Source: Actinomycetes bacterium (GTDB lineage: Bacteria > Actinomycetota > Acidimicrobiia > Acidimicrobiales > RAAP-2). From it: a stretch of DNA of 9,716 bases. Under the pieces are notes generated by a model. That model was not told the origin of the DNA, did not search any database, and was given only the letters and a program-made list of their open reading frames with translations. The stretch is from assembly GCA_021800645.1 (NCBI GenBank), contig JAJYYT010000055.1, positions 1 through 9,716 of the forward strand, written 5' to 3'. Position numbers and translations under genes: made by a program. This document shows positions 1 through 6,119 of this stretch, one piece after another. Positions within the stretch are counted from its first letter, which is position 1. Each line of letters begins with the position of its first letter.

Positions 1-190
1 GCTCGGCGACGCGCCCCAGCTCCTCGAAACGGATCCGTGCGATCGGATCGGGGTTGGTCTCCGGCTCCCCGTCGGTCGCGACGCCGTAGGCGAGCGAGCG
101 CGCGGCGTCGAGCCACGCGCGTTGACTGCCGGGAGCCCCGCCGATGACCTTGAGGAGGTCCTGGAGGAGACCCCCGAAGGGGTCGTTCAT
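1..190 (-). CDS. Zinc-dependent metalloprotease, DUF2342 type (N-terminal fragment, runs off the left edge)
   Basis: Only the first 63 codons are in the window, reading from an ATG at 190 down to base 2. The translation begins MNDPFGGLLQDLLKVIGG and contains NPDPIARIRFEELGRVAE near residues 46-63. That stretch resembles the conserved N-terminal region of the actinobacterial DUF2342 zincin-like metalloproteases, often annotated as hydrolase or 'coenzyme F420 biosynthesis associated'. The zinc-binding HExxH motif would lie outside the window, so catalytic competence cannot be judged. The gene follows the pseudo-HtrA gene on the same strand with a 16 bp gap (191-206) and no clear Shine-Dalgarno, so translation coupled to the upstream gene is plausible. 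An in-frame GTG at 196 is an alternative start. In mycobacteria this family neighbours the PDZ-Lon and UPF0182 genes, and both occur further along this window, which supports the call. Family assignment is from recalled motifs, not a search. Confidence 0.7.
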   Translation of the reverse strand, partial: MNDPFGGLLQDLLKVIGGAPGSQRAWLDAARSLAYGVATDGEPETNPDPIARIRFEELGRVAE

Positions 191-206
191 CGCCACGAGG
201 TCAATG

Positions 207-1349
207 CTAGGGCGAGGGGGCCAGCTCGACGACGGCCCGGATCACGCGCGAGCCCCGTCTGGCGACCAGGGACACCCTGGTGCCGGGCGCGAGCACGTAG
301 AGCATCGAGCGCAGCTGGGAGGCCGAGTGGACGCGCCAGCCGTCCGCCCTCACGATCACGTCCCCCGCGCGCAACGCGTGTGCTGCCGCGCCGCGGGGAT
401 CCACCCAGACGACCTCCGCCCCTGAGGCACCCTCGGGGGTCGCGTCGGTGACGCCGAGCCAGCCGTGCTGGACCTTGCCGATGGTTGCGAGGTCGTTGGT
501 GACGCCGACCACGAAGGACATCGGAAGGAAGGAGCGTTCCGACCCCCAGGCGCTGGCGAGGATCCCCTCCACCCTCCCGTGCCGGTCGACGAGCGGCTCG
601 CCCGGCATCACCGGGACCGAAGCCCCCCGGACGGTGATCGCCGCCATCGCGCTCGGGGGTGCGCCGGGTGGCGGCTCGCCCACCGAGACGACGGTGGCCG
701 ACGTCCAGACGGGCTTGGGCGGATGGTTCCCGGTCCCCGGCCGAAGGGCCATCGCCAGCGCCGGGGTCCCGCTGCCGAGGGTGTCGCCGACGTCCATCTG
801 AGCGGAGGGCAGCGGCGCGCTGAGCCGCAAGAGGACGATCCCCGAGTCGTGGTCCGCGGCGACCACCGTCCCGCCGAGCATCCGGCCTGTCGCGGCCACG
901 ACGCGCACGCTGCGCGCCCCGGCGAGCGCAGCCTCGGTCGTGACGACGAGGCGGCTCGCCACGACGACGCCGCAACCGGTCGCACCGGGCCCGACGGTCG
1001 GTTCGATGGAGACCACCGCCTGCTCCGCGTCGCGGGTGAGGACCGGTGACAGCGTGCAGCACGGAGTGACCGCGGCGGTGCCGACGGGCATCGTGTCGAG
1101 CGTCGCCGCCCCTGGCGAAGAGCCGGTCTTGGCGAGCAGGAGCGCGCCGGCGGCGATCGCGAGCAAAGCGGCCCCCCCGACGGCGAGCGCGGCACTCCTG
1201 CGCCATCCGTGCGTGGTGGTGAGGACCGCGGCCACCGTGGCCATGTGGAGCTCGGAGGGGTGGCGCCAGGTGCGCGCCTCGGGCGGCACCCACCCGCCGC
1301 CGGCGGCCCCTTGATCGTCGGGATCGTCTTCGGAGGGCCCCCAGTGCAC
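207..1349 (-). CDS. Membrane-anchored HtrA-like (S1C) PDZ protein with degenerate catalytic triad (pseudoprotease)
   Basis: 380 residues. The architecture is a short cytoplasmic tail with WVPPEARTWRHPSEL (20-34), one membrane helix (about 51-73), a trypsin-like fold (about 105-285) and a C-terminal PDZ domain (about 293-378, opening HGWLGV). Aligned by eye to DegP/HtrA, the histidine site TNNHVV becomes TTEAAL (Ala140). The aspartate site SDIALI becomes SGIVLL (Gly170). The nucleophile site GNSGGALV becomes VMPGEPLV (Pro249). All three triad residues are therefore missing while the surrounding strands are kept, so it is probably a non-catalytic extracytoplasmic binding or sensing protein rather than a protease. 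The GTG at 1349 is preferred over the internal Met at residue 36 because the tryptophan motif lies upstream of that Met and recurs, as I recall, in related actinobacterial S1C proteins. No Shine-Dalgarno is present; TAACCT lies 6 nt before the start codon. The gene is transcribed towards the DUF2342 gene and away from mreB. Confidence 0.8.
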   Translation of the reverse strand: MHWGPSEDDPDDQGAAGGGWVPPEARTWRHPSELHMATVAAVLTTTHGWRRSAALAVGGAALLAIAAGALLLAKTGSSPGAATLDTMPVGTAAVTPCCTLSPVLTRDAEQAVVSIEPTVGPGATGCGVVVASRLVVTTEAALAGARSVRVVAATGRMLGGTVVAADHDSGIVLLRLSAPLPSAQMDVGDTLGSGTPALAMALRPGTGNHPPKPVWTSATVVSVGEPPPGAPPSAMAAITVRGASVPVMPGEPLVDRHGRVEGILASAWGSERSFLPMSFVVGVTNDLATIGKVQHGWLGVTDATPEGASGAEVVWVDPRGAAAHALRAGDVIVRADGWRVHSASQLRSMLYVLAPGTRVSLVARRGSRVIRAVVELAPSP

Positions 1350-1355
1350 GCTGCG

Positions 1356-1361
1356 AGGTTA
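1356..1361 (-). promoter_or_regulatory. Candidate -10 element for the pseudo-HtrA gene, leaderless
   Basis: On the minus strand TAACCT fits TANNNT and ends 6 nt before the GTG at 1349. That spacing would place the transcript start at or next to the start codon. No Shine-Dalgarno occurs between them. No convincing -35 is visible at the expected distance, so this rests on the -10 shape and on the same pattern at other genes in the window. Confidence 0.4.
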
Positions 1362-1379
1362 CCGATCGAGGTACGCGGA

Positions 1380-1407
1380 TTGGCATCGCCCCGTGCCTGC
1401 GTACCAT
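1380..1407 (+). promoter_or_regulatory. mreB promoter (TTGGCA - 16 nt - TACCAT), probably leaderless
   Basis: TTGGCA at 1380-1385 matches the sigma-70-type -35 consensus at 5 of 6 bases. TACCAT at 1402-1407 matches the -10 at 4 of 6 and keeps the TA....T frame. The spacer is 16 nt. The -10 ends 8 nt before the ATG at 1416, so transcription should begin within a base or two of the start codon, giving a leaderless or nearly leaderless mRNA. This agrees with the lack of a Shine-Dalgarno. It is the best-formed protein-gene promoter in the window and sits in the 66 bp divergent intergenic gap. Confidence 0.6.
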
Positions 1408-1415
1408 GTCGGCCG

Positions 1416-2420
1416 ATGTCCCGGGACCTCGCGATCGACCTCGGCACCGCCAACACGCTCGTCTACGCCGAGGGGAAGGGCATCGTGCTGAACGAGCCGA
1501 CCGTCATCGCGATGGACACGCGCTCCAAGGGCGTCCTCGCGATCGGGGAAGAGGCGTGGCAGATGATCGGGAGGACCCCCGGCTACATCGTCGCGGTGCG
1601 CCCGATGCGCAAGGGCGCGATCACCGACTTCGAGATCACCGAGCGGATGCTCCACGTCCTCCTCCGCCGTGTCGGAGTGGGCCGGCTCAGCCGTCCCAAG
1701 GTGCTCGTGTGCGTGCCCTCGGCGATCACCGCCGTGGAACGGCGGGCCGTGATCGAAGCGACTCGGCGCGCGGGGGCCTCCGAGTGCTTCCTCATCGAGC
1801 AGCCGATCGCGGCCGCGATCGGCGCGGGGCTCTCGATCCACGAGCCGGTCGGGTCGATGATCGTGGACGTGGGAGGCGGGACGTCCGAGACGGCGGTGAT
1901 CTCGCTCGGCGGGATCGTCGCGATGCGCGCGATCCGTTGCGGCGGTTTCGACCTCGACGCGGCGATCCAGTCCTACGTGCGCAACCGCTTCGGGGTCGCG
2001 ATCGGCGAGCGCACGGCCGAGGCGGTGAAGCTCGCGGTCGGATCTGCTGCGCCGTACCCCGACGAGCCCGACGCAGAGGTGCGGGGGCGCGAAGTGGCCA
2101 CCGGGATGCCGCGCACCGTCGTGCTGACTTCCACCGAGGTGCGCGCGGCCGTCGCGGATCAGGTGAGCCAGATCCTCGGCGCGGCGACGACCTGCCTCGG
2201 CGAGGCTCCTCCGGAGCTGGCCCAAGACATCATCTTCGAGGGGATCCACCTGACCGGCGGCGGCGCACTGCTCCGAGGGCTCGGCGAGCGGCTGTCCGGC
2301 TCGACCGGCGTCCCGGTGCACCTGGTCGAGACGCCCCTCGAGTGCGTCGTGCTCGGCGCGGGGCGCTGCATCGAGTCGTTCGACCGCCTGAAGCCGCTCT
2401 TCAGCGCGGCGGACCGCTGA
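1416..2420 (+). CDS. mreB: MreB, rod shape-determining bacterial actin
   Basis: 334 residues, normal for MreB. Actin-fold motifs appear in order: phosphate-1 loop IDLGTANTLVY (7-17), KGIVLNEPTVIA (21-32), LVCVPSAITAVERRAV (97-112), FLIEQPIAAAIGAGL (125-139), phosphate-2 loop VDVGGGTSETAVISLGGIV (150-168), IGERTAEAVKLAVGSA (196-211) and adenosine loop LTGGGALLRGL (279-289). MreB polymerises under the membrane and directs cell-wall synthesis. The start chosen is the ATG at 1416; the frame is open upstream, but MSRDLAIDLG aligns with the family N-terminus and a promoter lies just before it. The amphipathic N-terminal helix of E. coli MreB is absent. The glutamate used for ATP hydrolysis in E. 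coli MreB (E143, second Glu of LIEEP) is Gln129 here. No mreC or mreD is visible nearby. An MreB-like paralogue such as Mbl is possible, but the family is clear. Confidence 0.95.
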   Translation: MSRDLAIDLGTANTLVYAEGKGIVLNEPTVIAMDTRSKGVLAIGEEAWQMIGRTPGYIVAVRPMRKGAITDFEITERMLHVLLRRVGVGRLSRPKVLVCVPSAITAVERRAVIEATRRAGASECFLIEQPIAAAIGAGLSIHEPVGSMIVDVGGGTSETAVISLGGIVAMRAIRCGGFDLDAAIQSYVRNRFGVAIGERTAEAVKLAVGSAAPYPDEPDAEVRGREVATGMPRTVVLTSTEVRAAVADQVSQILGAATTCLGEAPPELAQDIIFEGIHLTGGGALLRGLGERLSGSTGVPVHLVETPLECVVLGAGRCIESFDRLKPLFSAADR

Positions 2421-2434
2421 GCGGCCGGCGCGCC

Positions 2435-3076
2435 TCACGACGGCAGGGGCGGCGTGGTGTCGTCGAGCTCGAGCAGGATCTCCGCGACCTCGCGCACCTG
2501 CCAGTCGCGGTCCAGCGCGCTGCGGCGGAGCGCCGCGCGCACCTCTTCGCCGTCGAAGGCGCAAAGGGCCACGACCGCACGGCGGCGCACCGTCGGGCGG
2601 TCGCCGAGCGCGCCGAGCACGGCGGGCAGGCCCGCGGGATCACCGAGGCTCCCGATCGCCGCGAGGGCCGCTTCTCGGGCCCTTGCGTCGGGGTGCGTGC
2701 ACGCAATCCGCGCGAGCTCGCCGACCGGGGCCCCCGGCGACTCTCCGAGCGCCCAGCAGGCGGCCTCGACCACCAGCGCGTCCGGGTCCCCGAGCGCCTC
2801 GCGCAATGCCTCTTGGAGGGAGCCCGACGGCTCCATCGCCCCGGCGAGGTCGCATGCGCGCCGCCGGACCGCCGGATCGGGATCGCTGCGCAGCACCCGT
2901 TCCACGGTCCCGGGCTCGAGGCGGCCCGACCGCTGCAGGGCGCCGAGCGCGACCTCGCGGAGCCGCGGATCTTTGGACCGGAGGGCTCGAAGGGCGGTCG
3001 TGGGGTCGCCACGGTGCCCGGCGAGCACCACGTCGACCGGGCGGAGCGCGCCGTAAGTGGCAGGATCGTCCTCCAC
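2435..3076 (-). CDS. HEAT-repeat protein (PBS-lyase-like alpha solenoid)
   Basis: 213 residues from a GTG at 3076. Most of the protein is helical HEAT-like repeats of about 30 residues with the usual DP..VR..A..AL signature: DPRLREVALGAL (36-47), DPDPAVRRRACDLAG (65-79), DPDALVVEAACWALGE (97-112), HPDARAREAALAAIGSLGDP (128-147), DRPTVRRRAVVAL (159-171) and DRDWQVREVAEILLEL (189-204). Such solenoids are protein-interaction scaffolds; no enzymatic motif, signal peptide or membrane helix is seen. The C-terminus is a short Pro/Thr tail. The frame is open well upstream, but extension would run into the divergent Lon gene, and the GTG at 3076 follows a -10-like hexamer. It converges on mreB with 14 bp between stop codons and diverges from the Lon gene with 9 bp between start codons. 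The partner is unknown; an envelope role is only inferred from neighbours. Confidence 0.82.
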   Translation of the reverse strand: MEDDPATYGALRPVDVVLAGHRGDPTTALRALRSKDPRLREVALGALQRSGRLEPGTVERVLRSDPDPAVRRRACDLAGAMEPSGSLQEALREALGDPDALVVEAACWALGESPGAPVGELARIACTHPDARAREAALAAIGSLGDPAGLPAVLGALGDRPTVRRRAVVALCAFDGEEVRAALRRSALDRDWQVREVAEILLELDDTTPPLPS

Positions 3077-3082
3077 CGAACG

Positions 3083-3088
3083 AGTATG
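3083..3088 (-). promoter_or_regulatory. Candidate -10 element for the HEAT-repeat gene, overlapping the Lon start codon
   Basis: Minus-strand CATACT matches TATAAT at 4 of 6 bases and ends 6 nt before the GTG at 3076. Its first three bases are the complement of the Lon-gene ATG (3086-3088). No good -35 is visible. The evidence is weak alone but fits the spacing seen before other starts in the window. Confidence 0.3.
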
Positions 3089-4273
3089 TCCGAGCACGAC
3101 CTCAGCCGCACGACGCCGCCTCCGGCTCCCCGATCCCAGGGACGCGCAGCGCCGCCGCGTCGCGTCCTCACGTGGCGCTACGCAGCGGTGCTGGTTGTTG
3201 TCGTGCTCGTCTTGGCGGGGGTGGTCGCCGACCACGTCGACCTCGACTACTACGTCCTCACCCCGGGGGTCGCGCAGCCGGTGGCCCCACTGGTCACCGT
3301 GCCCGCAGCGCGTGCGCACCGGCTCCACGGGAGCGTCTGGCTCACCGACGTCTACCTCACACGGGTCACCGCGCTGAGCTACCTCTACGACAAGCTCCGA
3401 GGCGACGCCCAGATCCTGCCGGCGGCCGAGGTGCTGGGTCCGGCCACCCCGCCCTCGCAGCTCGTGGCGCAGGGCTACCTGGAGATGGAGCAGTCCCAGG
3501 CCGCGGCGAAGGCGGCCGCGCTGACCCGGCTCGGCTACCACGTCGGCGCGCACGCACGCGGTGTGGTCGTCTTCGCAGTCGTCCCGAGCTCGCCGGCGTC
3601 GCGGAAGCTCTCGGTGGGCCAGGTCGTGACCGCCGTGGACGGTCGCAGGACGCTCGACGCGTGCGCCTTCGCCCGGGCGATCGCCGCGCACCGTGCGGGC
3701 GAGGAGGTGTCGATCACAGTGGAGCGCTCGCACGTGAACGCCCGGGCCCAGCTCGTGCCCGGTCCCCACGTCCGAGAGCGCCTCGCGCTCGGCAGGTGGC
3801 CGTCGTCGGTGCCGCACCCCGCGTCCACACCGGCCTGTCCGGGGACCGGCTGGCACGGGCAGGGGTTCCTCGGTGTCGAGGCGCAGACGCAACTGGCGTT
3901 CCGCTTCCCCTTCCCGGTGACGCTGCGGACCACATCGATCGGCGGTCCCTCCGCAGGGCTCGCGATGACCCTGGGGCTCATCGACACGCTTTGGAACGGC
4001 AAGCTCACGGGTGGGAGACGGGTGGCTGCGACCGGGACCATCGCGCCCACAGGAGCGGTGGGGGCGGTCGGCGGAGTGCCCGAGAAGACCGTAGCCGTGG
4101 AGCGGGCGGGCGCGACCGTGTTCTTCGTCCCGGCGTCACAGGTGTCGACAGCGGCCTCGAAGGCCATCCCCTCGCTCGAGGTCTACGGCGTGCACTCGCT
4201 CGCACAGGTTCTCGCCGACCTCCGACGGCTCGGCGGCTCGGTACCGCCGGCTCCCGCACCCCACGGGTCGTAG
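3086..4273 (+). CDS. Membrane-anchored PDZ-Lon serine protease (YlbL / Rv3194c-like, family S16)
   Basis: 395 residues: a Pro/Arg-rich cytoplasmic tail, one membrane helix at about 32-49, the family motif DYYVLTPGVAQPV (54-66), a PDZ domain (about 150-225, with GVVVFAVVPSSPA) and a C-terminal Lon proteolytic domain. The Ser-Lys dyad is intact: Ser289 in SIGGPSAGLAM and Lys334 in GAVGGVPEKTVAVERAG. Unlike classical Lon there is no AAA+ domain, so it should cleave extracytoplasmic substrates without ATP. B. subtilis YlbL is known to degrade the division inhibitor YneA; the substrate here is unknown. The ATG at 3086 is the only sensible start: it precedes the membrane helix by about 30 codons and no in-frame start occurs just upstream. 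There is no Shine-Dalgarno and no clear promoter, which would have to lie inside the divergent HEAT gene. It is followed after 10 bp by the DivIVA-domain gene. Confidence 0.92.
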   Translation: MSEHDLSRTTPPPAPRSQGRAAPPRRVLTWRYAAVLVVVVLVLAGVVADHVDLDYYVLTPGVAQPVAPLVTVPAARAHRLHGSVWLTDVYLTRVTALSYLYDKLRGDAQILPAAEVLGPATPPSQLVAQGYLEMEQSQAAAKAAALTRLGYHVGAHARGVVVFAVVPSSPASRKLSVGQVVTAVDGRRTLDACAFARAIAAHRAGEEVSITVERSHVNARAQLVPGPHVRERLALGRWPSSVPHPASTPACPGTGWHGQGFLGVEAQTQLAFRFPFPVTLRTTSIGGPSAGLAMTLGLIDTLWNGKLTGGRRVAATGTIAPTGAVGAVGGVPEKTVAVERAGATVFFVPASQVSTAASKAIPSLEVYGVHSLAQVLADLRRLGGSVPPAPAPHGS

Positions 4274-4276
4274 TCT
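4271..4276 (+). promoter_or_regulatory. Candidate -10 element for the DivIVA-domain gene, overlapping the Lon stop codon
   Basis: TAGTCT (TANNNT form) ends exactly 7 nt before the GTG at 4284, and its first three bases are the TAG stop of the Lon gene. There is no Shine-Dalgarno in the 10 bp gap, so a leaderless transcript from here is plausible in addition to read-through from the Lon gene. No clear -35 is seen. Confidence 0.4.
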
Positions 4277-4283
4277 TTGCGCG

Positions 4284-6092
4284 GTGGCTGACGAACGTCC
4301 GACCCTGTCGACCTCGCGTCTCGACGCGACCGAGATCACGCGGCGATCGTTCGGGACCGTCCGCCGAGGCTTCGACCCCGAGGAGGTGCGCGCGTACCTC
4401 GGGACCCTCGCGGACGCGCTCGGCCGCGCGGCCCGCCGGGAGGAGGAGCTGCTCGGGGAGCTCGAGGACGCCCGAGAGCAGGCGCGTCACCCGGTCATCG
4501 ACGAGAGCGTGCTCACGTCCTCGCTCGGGCAGCGCAGCGCCGCCGTGCTGCGGGGCGCGCATGAGGAGGCCGCGCGCATCCTCTCGCAGGCCGAGGAGTC
4601 GGCGGCGTCGATGATCCGTGAGGCCCAGCAGCAGGCGACCGACATGCAGGTGAATGCCGAGTCGTCGGCTGCGAAGCGCATCGCGGAGGCGGAGCTCGAA
4701 GCCAACTCGTTGCGCCAGCAGGCGCACGAGGAGGCGGCCGCGGTGGTGGAGACCGCACGGCTCGAGGGGGAGGCGGTAGTCGAGCGCGCGCGCGAGCACG
4801 GAAGGTCCATGCTCGACCAGGCCCAAGAGGCGCGCCGCCGTGTGCTCGCCGACATGGCACAGCGACGACGGCTCATCACCGAGCAGATCGAGCTGTTGCG
4901 CGCCGCACGTGACGAGATCGCAGGCTCAGTCGTCGGCGTCCGGCGTGCTCTCGACCGTATCGTCGAGGACCTCTCACGTGCGGACGACTCCGCGCGCGCC
5001 GCTGCGTCGGGGGCCGCTGCGTCGGGCGCCGGGACGCCGGGTGCCGGCGTCCCCGAGTCGGTCCTGGTCGAAGAGGGAGAGCGTGCCGCATCGGCAGTGG
5101 CGGCGCCGGAGCACGAGCCGCGCCCTGTGCTGCGGTTCGACGACGTCGCAACCATCGTCGAGCGGCCGGCCCCGGTCACCGTCGCGGACGTGGCGGACGC
5201 GGACGTGGCGGACGCGGACGTGGCGGACGCGGACGTGGCGGACGCGGACGTGGCGGATCTCTTCGCACGGCTGAGAGCCCGTCACGCCGCGGCCGGTGTC
5301 GGCGAGCAGCCGGAGGGGGCCGCCGGGGCCGGGGGGGACCTCGAAGCCCGGGGGGGGCCATGGGACTCCGAGGAAGCCGCCGGGGCCGAGGACGCCGAGG
5401 ACGCCGAGGTAGCCGAGGTAGCCGCCGCCTCCTTGGACGCGGGCCTGTTCACTCGCCGTGCGGAAGTCCTCGACCCGATCAGCACGACCCTGTCGCGGCG
5501 GCTCAAGCGAGCACTCCAGGACGACCAGAACGCGCTGCTAGACCGACTTCGTCAAGGAACCGGGGAGTGGACCGGCGACCTGCTGGTCGACGAAGTCCTC
5601 CAGCGGGAGGTATACGTGAAGGCTGCCACCACATCGGTACGCGAGGCGATGGCGGAGGGGTCCGCCTTCGCGCGTACGATCCTCGGTGCCCGCCGGCCGA
5701 AGGCGCCGGCGACCGTCGATGAGCGCGCGGTCGGATCGGTCGCCGAAGAGCTCGCGTCGACCGTGGTCACGTTGATCCGTCGCCGCTTGGAAGGCGGCGA
5801 CATACCGGACGCGGCCGAGCGCGTCGGCGCCGCGTACCGGGAGTGGCGCGGTGAGAGGATCGAGCGCCTCGCCGAGGACTACGCCGTCGAGGGCTTCTCC
5901 AGGGGCGTGCTCGCAGGATCGGGCAAGCACAGCGTGCGTTGGAGCAGGAGCGACGCCGGTCCCGGATGCGCGGACTGCGAGGACAACGGCCTGGCGGGTG
6001 CTGTCGCGCCCGGAGACCAGTTCCCGACTGGCCACCGTCACCCGCCGGCCCACGCAGGTTGCAGATGCCTCGTCCTGCCGACACCTAGTTGA
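4284..6092 (+). CDS. DivIVA-domain coiled-coil protein with C-terminal MuF/SPP1 gp7-like segment
   Basis: 602 residues with four regions. (1) A DivIVA N-terminal domain, residues 13-46: LDATEITRRSF followed by RRGFDPEEVRAYL, the membrane-curvature-binding element. (2) A long Ala/Glu/Arg coiled coil, about 48-232. (3) A disordered linker, about 233-385, with five ADVAD units (301-325), AED/AEV repeats (368-379) and Gly-rich stretches coded by G7 and G8 runs. (4) A helical C-terminal half: SRRLKRALQDDQNALLDRLR (404-423), then ERIERLAEDYAVEGFSRGVL (524-543), VRWSRSD (551-557), CADC (562-565), HRHPPAH (584-590) and CRC (593-595). The order of helix, RW, CxxC, PPxH, CRC matches phage Mu F / SPP1 gp7 minor head proteins, where the cysteines and histidines form a probable metal site. 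DivIVA scaffolds act at poles and septa. The GTG at 4284 is chosen because the DivIVA motif starts 12 codons later. No phage genes are nearby, so the tail looks domesticated. DivIVA assignment is strong; MuF likeness is by eye. Confidence 0.85.
   Translation: MADERPTLSTSRLDATEITRRSFGTVRRGFDPEEVRAYLGTLADALGRAARREEELLGELEDAREQARHPVIDESVLTSSLGQRSAAVLRGAHEEAARILSQAEESAASMIREAQQQATDMQVNAESSAAKRIAEAELEANSLRQQAHEEAAAVVETARLEGEAVVERAREHGRSMLDQAQEARRRVLADMAQRRRLITEQIELLRAARDEIAGSVVGVRRALDRIVEDLSRADDSARAAASGAAASGAGTPGAGVPESVLVEEGERAASAVAAPEHEPRPVLRFDDVATIVERPAPVTVADVADADVADADVADADVADADVADLFARLRARHAAAGVGEQPEGAAGAGGDLEARGGPWDSEEAAGAEDAEDAEVAEVAAASLDAGLFTRRAEVLDPISTTLSRRLKRALQDDQNALLDRLRQGTGEWTGDLLVDEVLQREVYVKAATTSVREAMAEGSAFARTILGARRPKAPATVDERAVGSVAEELASTVVTLIRRRLEGGDIPDAAERVGAAYREWRGERIERLAEDYAVEGFSRGVLAGSGKHSVRWSRSDAGPGCADCEDNGLAGAVAPGDQFPTGHRHPPAHAGCRCLVLPTPS
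5184..5258 (+). repeat. Five tandem 15-bp units encoding ADVAD
   Basis: The unit gcggacgtggcggac repeats five times without interruption; only the last base of the final unit differs (gat for gac). The array is in frame in the DivIVA-domain gene and encodes (ADVAD)x5 at residues 301-325. Near-identity at the DNA level, including synonymous positions, indicates recent expansion by slippage or recombination, so copy number may vary between strains. Confidence 0.93.
5385..5420 (+). repeat. Four tandem 9-bp units encoding AED/AEV
   Basis: Two copies of gccgaggac are followed by two copies of gccgaggta, in frame, giving AED-AED-AEV-AEV at residues 368-379 in the acidic linker. It is a second short repeat in the same disordered region as the 15-bp array. 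Confidence 0.8.
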
Positions 6093-6106
6093 GCACCGCC
6101 GAGTCT

Positions 6107-6112
6107 TAGGCT
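6107..6112 (+). promoter_or_regulatory. Candidate -10 element for the UPF0182 gene, leaderless
   Basis: TAGGCT (TANNNT) ends exactly 7 nt before the GTG at 6120, the same spacing as TAGTCT before the DivIVA-domain gene. The 27 bp gap after the DivIVA-domain stop contains no Shine-Dalgarno. No good -35 at a normal distance is visible. Confidence 0.4.
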
Positions 6113-6119
6113 TCTCCGG

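Noticed and set aside
1209..1415. N-terminal extension of the mreB frame to a GTG at 1209.
   Set aside because: It would overlap the divergent pseudo-HtrA gene, adds Gly/Arg-rich non-family sequence, and lies upstream of the promoter and the conserved MreB N-terminus.
2408..2440. Possible bidirectional terminator between the convergent mreB and HEAT genes.
   Set aside because: Only a 4-bp CCGC/GCGG stem with a TGA loop is found and there is no T tract on either strand.
3077..3892. Upstream extension of the HEAT-repeat frame to a 485-codon ORF.
   Set aside because: The extra N-terminal part is low-complexity His/Arg/Asp sequence antisense to the well-supported PDZ-Lon gene; the repeat protein starts credibly at 3076.
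2683..4614. Long plus-strand open frame of 643 codons across the HEAT, Lon and DivIVA-domain genes.
   Set aside because: Arg/Pro/Ala-rich translation without domains; it crosses three supported genes in another frame, typical of GC-rich DNA.
4284..6092. Interpretation of the MuF-like C-terminus as a prophage remnant.
   Set aside because: It is in frame with a DivIVA and coiled-coil protein, and no portal, terminase, capsid, integrase or attachment site appears around it.
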